Below, piece after piece: positions 56,456 through 64,000 of a DNA stretch of 64,000 bases (position 1 is its first letter; each line of letters opens with the position of its first letter). A program made the position numbers and the translations under genes. The notes beneath the pieces were generated by a model. It searched no databases. It saw nothing but the letters and a program-made list of their open reading frames with translations, and was not told the origin of the DNA. This DNA is from Leptodontidium sp. MPI-SDFR-AT-0119. Taxonomy: Eukaryota; Ascomycota; Leotiomycetes; Helotiales; Leptodontidiaceae. The stretch lies in the NCBI GenBank assembly GCA_020726505.1, contig JAHLEZ010000007.1, positions 1,116,001 through 1,180,000 of the forward strand, written 5' to 3'.

Positions 56456-58006
56456 ATGGAGTACCGCAGAGTCGAGCAGTTGAGCAGCTTGCGCTCTTTG
56501 ATCTTCAGTCGACAGGAGGCGATCGAACCAGCAGCTCCTGTTGGTAATGGAGAGCGTTTCCCAACTTCGTCACTGCAACAGGCTGGATTCGCTATTTTAT
56601 TTATGTTTCCTGCGATTGCGATGCTGGTTGTTGCGTTGAGGGTTTATAGTCGGCAGAAGATGAAGCAGTTTGGTTGGGGTATGTACAAGTACTTTTTCTT
56701 GTTCTGTCTTGATTGCGTTTGTTGGATTTTATGCTGATTGGTACGAATTGCAGATGATGGATTAATTGTTTTGGCAATGGTATGTATTAGAGTCGTCTGC
56801 TGTGATAGTTGAGTTACTGAAGGATCATAGAGTTTCTCGATTGCAGAGACAATAGCAGGGTATTACGGTATGCACCGCAGAGTCGCTTTAACACTTAAGT
56901 CATGAGAAGCCATGGACGCTAACTTTCTTTTTACAGGCATGAAAACCGCTTTCCTAGGAATCCACACCGCAGCCATCCCTCTCACAGCCGACTACGGTCT
57001 CGGCATGCAATGGAATTTCATCGGGCAGATCCTCTATAACCCCATCCTCGCTATCGTCAAAACCTCCGTCCTCTTATTCATGCTTCGACTCGGCGGGCAT
57101 AAGAGGGAGATCCGGTACGCCATCCAAGGACTGAATTTCTTCAACATCGCTCTAGCAATCTCGGTCTTCATCACAGTCATCTTTCAATGCCAGCCGGTGA
57201 ACTTCTTCTGGGAGCGGATGCGTGACCCGACGCTGAAGGGGACTTGTATCGACACGGGAGCCTTCTATATCGCTACATCTGCCTTGACGATTTTTACCGA
57301 TCTGGCTGTGCTGGCGTTGCCATTTTGGATTTTTCTCGGGTTGAAGATGCCGTTGAAAGTTAGGATAGCGCTTATTGCTGTATTCTTGCTAGGTTTCGTG
57401 TACATATCTCTCAAACTACCTCGCATTTTATTTGAACACCTTCTAACATGTTTCAGTGTCACGATTGTCGGAATCCTACGGATGGCATGGCTCATTGAAA
57501 TCAGCTACCACCCCGCAAAGGACTTCAACTACGACATCCGCTTCTGCTACAGCGCCGTAGAGACAAACCTCGCCATCATCACCGCTTCCGGGCCCGCACT
57601 CCGCCCGCTCCTCAAATCTTGGTTCCCGAACGTCTTTGGGACGTTCAGCAGCGGTACATCTCGAGAACCGTATGGAAGTAGGAGCAAGATGGGAGCGTCT
57701 CGGGATGCGATGAAGTCGCATAATAACAATAACAACAATAATACGAGTATAGGGAACACGATGTCGAGTAAGAGTGGTGGTGGGATGAAGAGTCAGTTTG
57801 GGACGACGTCGTTTGCGATGAAGGATTTGAAGAGGGGGAGTGAGATTAGGAGCCAGAGCCCGTCGGGGAGTGAGGAGGAGATTATGACGTATAATGGGAT
57901 TGTGAGGACGACGGACGTGAGTGTGCAGTATGCGGATGGGAATACGACGGCTGATGAGAGGAGTTTGGAGGATCGGAGGGATAAGCAGACGAGGTTCGAT
58001 TATTGA
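56456..58006 (+). CDS. PTH11-like seven-transmembrane receptor (fungal rhodopsin-type domain)
   Basis: Integral plasma-membrane protein of the large Pezizomycotina PTH11-like class. Exons: 56456 to about 56679, short exons at about 56754-56779 and 56831-56867, then the main exon from about 56937 with one small in-frame intron at about 57402-57458. Helix 1 is GFAILFMFPAIAMLVVALRVYSR; the first loop gives the DDGLIVLAM motif across an intron; later come YNPILAIVKTSVLLFMLRL, FNIALAISVFITVIFQC, IFTDLAVLALPFWIFLGL and a C-terminal ASGPALRPLLKSW. The cytoplasmic tail is long, Ser/Lys-rich and contains an Asn run coded by AAT/AAC repeats. No CFEM domain is present. Ligand and partner are unknown; relatives affect surface sensing and appressorium formation. 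Confidence 0.88.
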
Positions 58007-60366
58007 CGTGTTGGCTTTGCATTTTGTATGTTTCTTGTATGATGCCAATGTGTTGGATGATGTTATGTCTGTGATCATGTTTCTCGAGTGAAGGCTTGGA
58101 TATCACACGGTCCTGATGCTCAAACTGATGTTCAAACTAGGTTATGTCACTCGAAACTCACCAGCCGACTCTTTTAGCCACATCGATTTCCCATATCTCA
58201 GCGATTTACAACACTGGCCAAGTTGTGTACACCGCAGCTGATAGAGGCTCTACTAAGTAGCTTGGGCTTTGGAAGAGCATGTTGTGCGGAAAACCCGAGT
58301 GATGTCCAAAACAGACTAGGGTCGAACGATCGAAAGTAAATAAGAAAATGCCTTCCTCTCCAGCAACGTCTTGGCAAAAACTTATGCGAACGGGCTTTTA
58401 CAAAAATCTGGGGCAAATTTACTCCGAGTTATAAGTTCTTTCGGAAGATGAGGCTGAGTAGTATACGCAAAGTCGTCGTGGTTGGACGCTGGAGGTACAT
58501 GGAGACAGGGGCTCGCTTGGGATGCCCGACCCACCTGACTGAGGTGCAGGATTCACTCACCAGCCAGGGGTTTGGCTCTGCAAAGTAACTTCAGAGACAG
58601 ACTGATTCCGAGGTTGTAAACAAACAAGATGGGATCCCAATGCCTCGGTAGCGCAACCAAAACATTATCTTGTTCCAGATTCCGTCACGTAGTCACGTGA
58701 ATGTCGTCCTCATCCCATGATATTAACAGACACACAGGGTTTGGCCTCAAAAGGTGCTACAGTAAGGGGCTTAGGCACCTATCCAATTGGGTGAGATGAA
58801 AGCAAAGCCATCCATGTGACCTAGGACAAAGGGATATCAGTTCCAATGTTGTTTCGAGGTGCCTTCCTAGGCCTCGGCTAGCTGTGAAGCAGGCCAAAAC
58901 AAGAACGTGGGGATCTGACGCGATAAGCCCAGGTGGCACAAAAATAGAACGTCATTCCCGGCCACTCGGAAGCAAGTATTTGAATACGTGTAGAACAACT
59001 GGATAGGGTACAACTATGACAAACAACTATGAAGTCATATCCCCTCATTCCAGGTCCTTGGGCTTTGCTTTGCCTCACTCACTTTAACTTGCTTTGTCTG
59101 CGATGTTTTGTTGGGTTGGCCAGATGCAAGCACATGCTACTTTGTTTGGATAGCTGCTGCTCTTATCGCGCTGCATGGGAGATATGATGCAAGCGTGCTT
59201 GTGCAGTCCTACGCACAAGTAGCTAGCGCGGATCACATAGCCAGCTTTATCGCGGGTGGGATTGTCAAACCGCCGACCTCATGCCTCATTCTGCCCTTGT
59301 CCCTCCCTCATTCCTCCGGAAGCATCGTTCTGCAGAATGCACTCACTGTATCACACACATCACTCTGTTATCGCTCAGCCCAGGAGCTTAGCTTAGTCCG
59401 GTGACACCAGGATCAGGAGCCATGCTATCCTGGACTTGACTGACTGGGCAGCGCCAGTGATGACGGCTGCGGACATCGCGATGCCTTGCTAGGTCGGCTG
59501 ACGGCTGCGTGGGAGTCCAGCCCAGCCAGCCCATCCAGGTGATAAGGAATAGCAAAAGAGATAGGTAAATGAGGTAAATAAGAAGACGCGTCCCTCCGCT
59601 CTCTTCCCCCCTCTTCCCTTCTCCCCTTTGCCCATCATATCAAACACTCAAGAACAAACAACACCAAAGCAGCATATCACCATTTTATTTCCAGTATCAT
59701 TTCTCTCTCCTTTCCAGTTATCCGGATAATATCATTCATTTGCCCTTATCCAGCTCAGCCTAGCCTAGTCATCCCATCATTTCTTATCGCTCAGCTCCGT
59801 CAGCCTCGCCTCGCCTTGTTGAGTCACTCCCCGTCTCGCCCTCCCAACACCAACACGGCCACCACCACCACCTGCAACCCATCTCTTTGTTCCAGCTGCA
59901 GCTCGAGCTCCTCACTCACTCACTCGTCCGGCTACCACTTGACTGTGTGTGGTCAGTACCTTGCCTTCCTTGTTCTTCGATCCATCGATCCATCGATCCA
60001 TTTGCAGTCGTCTATACGCGCCTTCCTTTAATCTCCCCCCTCGGTCCCCCCCCTCCTGTGACTCGGCGGGAAAGGAAGCACAGTCATCCGGTGTGACTTA
60101 CCTCGTTACGATACTGTTATCAACCTCAACTCGCTCTCCCTACGTCTCTCTTCTCTCTACCAAACTTCTATTACACCACTTCCATCCATTATCCGCCTTG
60201 GAAGCTTCCAGCTCTTTATTGGCTATTCTAGGAACAAAGGATCTCCGGATTGGAACATTCGTTGACTCAACCTCCTCAAAGCTACCTTATCACAACCAAC
60301 CTCTCAACGTCACTTCGGACAATTTCAACAACACACCAAACCCAGGACCCAATAGCATCTGCAACC
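58007..60366. other. 2.4-kb region without recognisable gene
   Basis: Includes the long, C/T-rich probable 5' leader of the next gene (about 59600-60366) with a CATCGATC tandem near 59972-60000. No coding region accepted. Confidence 0.45.
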
Positions 60367-61149
60367 ATGTCCGCTACTTCGATCAGAAACCCTGTCGAGC
60401 CCGTCGAGCGAAAGGATATCCGATCAGCTAGCCTTCCCTTCAAGCATGACAAGGACAAGAGAGAGAAGTGGAGCAATGGCGTTCGACCCTCATCGGGCGT
60501 CATCCTCAACTTCAACGATGAGGTGTTGAGTGCAAGCAACGAGGGCCAGAAGATAAAGATCCGTCCACACAAGCAGTGGAGTCAAATGTACGTTTTGAGC
60601 CCACGGCCATCCTTCAAGACTCACAGAACCCCCCCTAACAAGCTATCGAACAGGTCATCGGAACACAAGTCCCACGCAAACAAGACTCCTAAGCCAAGTG
60701 GAAACTACGATGGTCGTTCTCGCCTTGCTCACAAGGCTTCGGCCGTCGTAGATGCCAACGACCACACTAGCTCTAGCCTCTCCAGATCGCTCCTCGAACT
60801 CCTCCCTCAACACTCCAACAACACCGAATCTGCCATTCAAGTTGCTCTCCGAGAATCTGCTGCCGCTGCCGATGCCGACATCCTCTACAGCTTCGATAAC
60901 AGGGGACCAAGCCCCGGTGATAAGGGCCGTAATGTTGATCTTGGCGGCTTGGTAGATTTGGCAGAACAGAAGTGGATCAACAAGAAGACCGAGGATATTG
61001 TCAAGGGTGAATACGAGGTCTTGGATAACTCGGGTGACACTGTTCTGTTCAAGGGAAAGGGAAAGAAGAGCCCAAAGCAGAAGGCTGTCAAGGTTGAACC
61101 TGTCGCCCCTAAGGCTGGACTCGAAGACGACGACTATGAGCTCATCTGA
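60367..61149 (+). CDS. Hypothetical protein, Asp/Glu-rich C-terminus
   Basis: Starts MSATSIRNPVEPVERKDI at 60367, after a CAACC context. A 66-bp in-frame intron at 60588-60653 (GTACGT donor, CTAAC branch site, CAG end) probably separates KQWSQ from SSEHKSHANK, leaving about 238 residues. Visible features are a charged N-terminal region, a Ser/Leu-rich middle (SSSLSRSLLELLPQHSNN), an Ala-rich helix and an acidic end, DDDYELI. No enzymatic motif or membrane segment. The long pyrimidine-rich leader and clean splicing signals suggest a real expressed gene. Function unknown; a cytosolic, partly disordered protein is likely. Confidence 0.7.
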   Translation: MSATSIRNPVEPVERKDIRSASLPFKHDKDKREKWSNGVRPSSGVILNFNDEVLSASNEGQKIKIRPHKQWSQMYVLSPRPSFKTHRTPPNKLSNRSSEHKSHANKTPKPSGNYDGRSRLAHKASAVVDANDHTSSSLSRSLLELLPQHSNNTESAIQVALRESAAAADADILYSFDNRGPSPGDKGRNVDLGGLVDLAEQKWINKKTEDIVKGEYEVLDNSGDTVLFKGKGKKSPKQKAVKVEPVAPKAGLEDDDYELI

Positions 61150-61931
61150 GCGTCCTTGCCTCGATGGCATTCGTTCTTTGATATTGGCGTTTGGATTGGT
61201 TGCATGGTATAGCTTACCCCACGCGGGAAGGATGGCTTACCCCTTTGTACTTTTGTTATGATGATGGCTTGCTTTGGGAGCGTGCAGCCTACCCCTGTAC
61301 AGACTTGGGAAGGATGGCTAGGCGCTCGGGTGCTTGCTTGCTTAATTGCTTGCTTGATTGTTTATCTTTTCTCTTCTGGAATTTGGATCGGTGCATGGCA
61401 TAGCTTACCTTTGCTCGGACAGCATGGGAAGGATGGCTTGGTGCTCTGGGGTTTGCATTAGATACCTTTTTAGTGACTGACTGACTGACATGACTGCTTG
61501 CTTGGCTTGCTTCTTGCGCCGCGAGTGGTTTTTATACAAATTCAATTGGATTTGTATACTTTTGTTCTCGGTAGAGTGACATGAATGGCAACTGTAAACA
61601 CCTGCACTCTTCGGCTCGGTTACAAGTACCGATGGTTTCCCCGGCCCGGCAAAACAACGGAACTGTTGAGTCGTTTGATGCCGTTGTGTCTTTCTTCGTT
61701 TACATGCCCCCCTTTCCGCTTCAGGACTTCCACCTCTACCTCTACTTCTACTCCTACTGTGTCTCCGGCGGCAAGAAGAGAAGAGATATGGCCTTGGGGT
61801 ATAGTATCGCCGCTTGGAATTTTACGTGCCATAGAGGTAGAGGTATCTTCTGAAGCCTGTGGGTTACTGTGCGGGTGGTGGTGATGATGATGATGATGAT
61901 CACTGCTGGGCTGGACTGGTATGTTGAGGGG
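61150..61931. repeat. 3' flank with degenerate tandem repeats
   Basis: The motif GGGAAGGATGGCT occurs three times (61225, 61307, 61426), with surrounding similar sequence (GCATGGTATAGCTTACC and GCATGGCATAGCTTACC). Spacing is 82 and 119 bp. A short GAT run lies at about 61881-61901. No gene accepted. Confidence 0.5.
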
Positions 61932-62815
61932 TTAGGGGCTGGGGTTTGGGATGGCTCTGTGGATGTCGATGTTTTTGTTTTTGTTTTTGTTTTTGTTTTT
62001 GTTTTTGTTTTTGTTTTTGTTTTTGTTTTTGTTTTTGTTTTTGTTTTTGTTTTTGTTTTTGTTTTTGTTTTTGTTTTTGTTTTTGTTTTTGTTTTTGTTT
62101 TTGTTTTTGTTTTTGTTTTTGTTTTTGTTTTTGTTTTTGTTTTTGTTTTTGTTTTTGTTTTTGTTTTTGTTTTTGTTTTTGTTTTTGTTTTTGTTTTTGT
62201 TTTTGTTTTTGTTTTTGTGTTTGTAGCTTGTGCTGTTATCTTCATTTATACTTTCGTTGAGGGTTTGTTCTGAATTTGAACTTGAATTTAAGTCTGGAAT
62301 CTGTAGGTGTGGTATGTTGGGATTGGTATTGATTGGTATTGACATGGGAGGTATGGGGTTGAGATTCTCGTAGATAGGTGAGGGGTTGGAGTGGGTGTAT
62401 GGGGAATTGAGCATCTCTATTTGTTTTTGTGTTTTTGTTTTTGTTGAGTCAACTCGAGTGGAAGTATGATGGATTGGTGATTGTTTGGGAATATTAGGAA
62501 AAGCGAGATTGAGATGGACAGTTCCTGAGTATAGATTTGGGGGTGGACATAAGAAGAGGGTTGAAGATGCCAAAATGGTACTGAGTGGTGAATTCCTAGC
62601 GGTGGATGGAGTAGCACAATGGGGACTGTTTTGAGCTGGTATTGGCGCGTATTGAATAGGAGGTGCCTTTGGAATTTCTTTCGGTATGGATTGGAAGGTG
62701 GAGATGGAAAATCAAAGTAACGTGTGGATAAAAAATATCAGATGGAAAGGATTTCGATTGGCTAGAAACGTGGTGAAGGGACAAAGAGGGGGAGTGGGCT
62801 TGCTGGGGGAAGTCA
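61932..62815 (-). CDS. Possible low-complexity protein gene containing the hexanucleotide repeat
   Basis: A minus-strand frame runs from about 62670 to 61932. Its upstream part is Pro, Ser, Thr and Asn-rich (PKAPPIQYAPIPAQN, NPSPIYENLNPIPPM), then the microsatellite is read as a Lys-Asn run of about 80 residues, ending IDIHRAIPNPSP. An ATG at about 62815 (MTSPSKPTPPL) could be joined through an intron. The non-repeat part has protein-like bias, but there is no conserved domain and no certain start. It may equally be non-coding. Confidence 0.3.
61971..62216. repeat. Perfect hexanucleotide microsatellite, (GTTTTT)41
   Basis: Forty-one uninterrupted GTTTTT units (AAAAAC on the minus strand). 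All six reading frames are free of stops across it, giving spurious dipeptide runs such as Lys-Asn, Lys-Thr, Phe-Val or Phe-Cys. A second, short and imperfect copy of the same repeat is at about 62419-62446. Confidence 0.97.
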
Positions 62816-63122
62816 TGGAGGAATGCGGACTTGTTTGTTAGATGTTGATTCGATACTTATCTTCTTCTACAGTATTGTACATTTTGGGGACTTATTTCTC
62901 CAAGAAGCCAGACGCAAGGCGTTGGAGGAAAGAGGTAGACAGATAGACAATGATTAGCTTCTCGAGACTGAAAGATCTTCACTTCCGCAGCACCAGATCC
63001 TCGAATTCGAAAACATAATACATTAGTCGCAGTATATCTATCTATATACATTATGTACAGATTTTGCCCCTCTCCCACTTACACACATTCCTCCAGACAA
63101 TCACACAATCCACCCCACCTCT
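62816..63122. other. Intergenic, no gene seen
   Basis: Short stretch between the repeat-containing frame and the cutinase 3' end; nothing recognisable. Confidence 0.4.
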
Positions 63123-64000
63123 CTACGCCTTCCTCGTCCCATTCATAGCCCTCTGGACCACGAAATCCTTCGCCTGCGTCCCAAACTCCCGCACATAACT
63201 AAGATGCACAGGTATACTATTCCCACTATCACAGAAGCGATCATCTGCAGTGCAGAAGCTCTTCGTGATGGGCTCTATGGCTGCGCATGCGGTCGTATTG
63301 GGACGTGGGAAGATCCCGGCTCTGGTGCTGTTCCCAACGTCTTGTGGGAGGTTGGGGATGTGTGTTGGGTCGCCCATTTGGATTATTGCTATTACTGGAT
63401 GGGCGTTAGAGATGCATGAGAAGAGGAAGAGAGGGAGGGAAGAGGAGAATGGATGGGCAGACGAACTGTTTTTCGAGAGAGCGGCGCTGAGGGGTGGTGT
63501 TGAGTTGAAGTTCGCTTCGCTTGTTCCGCACATTACGTCGCCTATTACTTGGGCTCCCTTCTCATCATTAGCAATTAATCCTTTCTAAGGTACAGAATAC
63601 CTAAGTATAATGAAATAAAAACAAGGGAAGTCTTACCTGCGAATACCCCATAAGCGCCACCTTACTACTCGGACACCTCGCCGCGTAACTCTCAATCAAC
63701 TTCGTCATGCCACTCACACCCAGGCCCTCAGACGTCGTATAGTTCGCAAGTGTAGCTGGGTAATCCACCGCTTCGGAGTCGGAGCCTGGAACGGCTTGTT
63801 GTACTTGTGTTGCTACGGCGCCAATTATCCCTTCGCCTGGTTTCTCGGTGCTGGCTCGAGCGACGATTATGTGTACACCTGTTGCACAGGCGGTGGTGTT
63901 TGTGCCGTTTGTGCCGTTTGTTTGGCGGATTTGGAGCTGGAGAGCTGGGAAAGCACTGGCGAGACTGCCTATGCTTAGGGTGAGGAGGATGGAGGGTTTC
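63123..64000 (-). CDS. Cutinase / acetylxylan esterase family (CE5), start codon cut by window edge
   Basis: Secreted serine esterase of carbohydrate esterase family 5, acting on cutin or acetylated xylan. Three exons: 64000 to about 63638, about 63558-63467 and 63394-63123. The first visible codon follows the G at 64000, which is probably the last base of the ATG. A signal peptide (KPSILLTLSIGSLASAFP) is followed by a short Asn/Gly/Thr linker. The nucleophile motif GYSQG is split by the first intron (79 bp with a GCTAATG branch site). The second intron (63395-63466) is in frame. Catalytic Asp and His are in DRFCDSGN and VHLSYV; Cys pairs fit the family disulfides. It may serve plant surface degradation. 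Confidence 0.9.

Noticed and set aside
61946..62273. Plus-strand frames across the hexanucleotide repeat encoding Phe-Cys, Phe-Val or Phe-Leu runs
   Set aside because: They follow trivially from a six-base repeat without stop codons.

Overview
The window is nuclear DNA of a filamentous ascomycete (Pezizomycotina). Genes carry many short GT-AG introns of about 45-120 bp, and the gene families (quinate cluster, highly reducing PKS, PTH11-like receptor, cutinase) are typical of that group. I favour a helotialean (Leotiomycetes) fungus, possibly plant-associated. That placement is inferred from gene content only, not from any search.

Region 1 (1-14,858) is a quinate utilisation (qut/qa) cluster: a permease (qutD, cut by the left edge), a quinate/shikimate dehydrogenase (qutB), an inositol-monophosphatase-like protein (qutG), a short-chain dehydrogenase, the Zn2Cys6 activator (qutA) and the AROM-derived repressor (qutR). 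The activator and repressor are divergently transcribed from one 737-bp interval. The catabolic dehydroquinase and dehydroshikimate dehydratase are not in the window.

Region 2 (15,137-38,343) is a secondary-metabolite cluster starting only 278 bp after qutR. A highly reducing type I PKS (KS-AT-DH-CMeT-ER-KR-ACP, no thioesterase) is divergent from a type III PKS across a 1.9-kb intergenic region. Beyond a Tc1/mariner-type transposon (26,778-28,228) follow a small membrane protein, a cytochrome P450, an O-methyltransferase, an ABBA-fold aromatic prenyltransferase and a TauD-type dioxygenase. I infer that the reduced polyketide chain primes the type III PKS to give an alkylresorcinol-type core, which is then prenylated, methylated and oxidised. 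The HR-PKS frame is broken by two in-frame TAG codons and three frame changes. The type III PKS, the P450 and the small membrane protein each contain one apparent single-base loss in a short homopolymer. Either the cluster is decaying or the assembly has homopolymer errors; PT, OMT and TauD read through intact.

Region 3 (39,041-43,153) has an aminoglycoside-phosphotransferase-like pseudogene with several Trp-to-stop changes, about 2 kb without recognisable genes, and a signal-peptide-bearing isochorismatase-family gene.

Region 4 (44,729-64,000) is more ordinary: a conserved hypothetical gene, bystin/Enp1 for ribosome biogenesis, a basic protein with a disrupted frame, a two-domain GFA/CENP-V-type protein, a secreted FAD-linked oxidoreductase, a seven-helix PTH11-like receptor, an unknown acidic-tailed protein, a long hexanucleotide microsatellite and a cutinase cut by the right edge.
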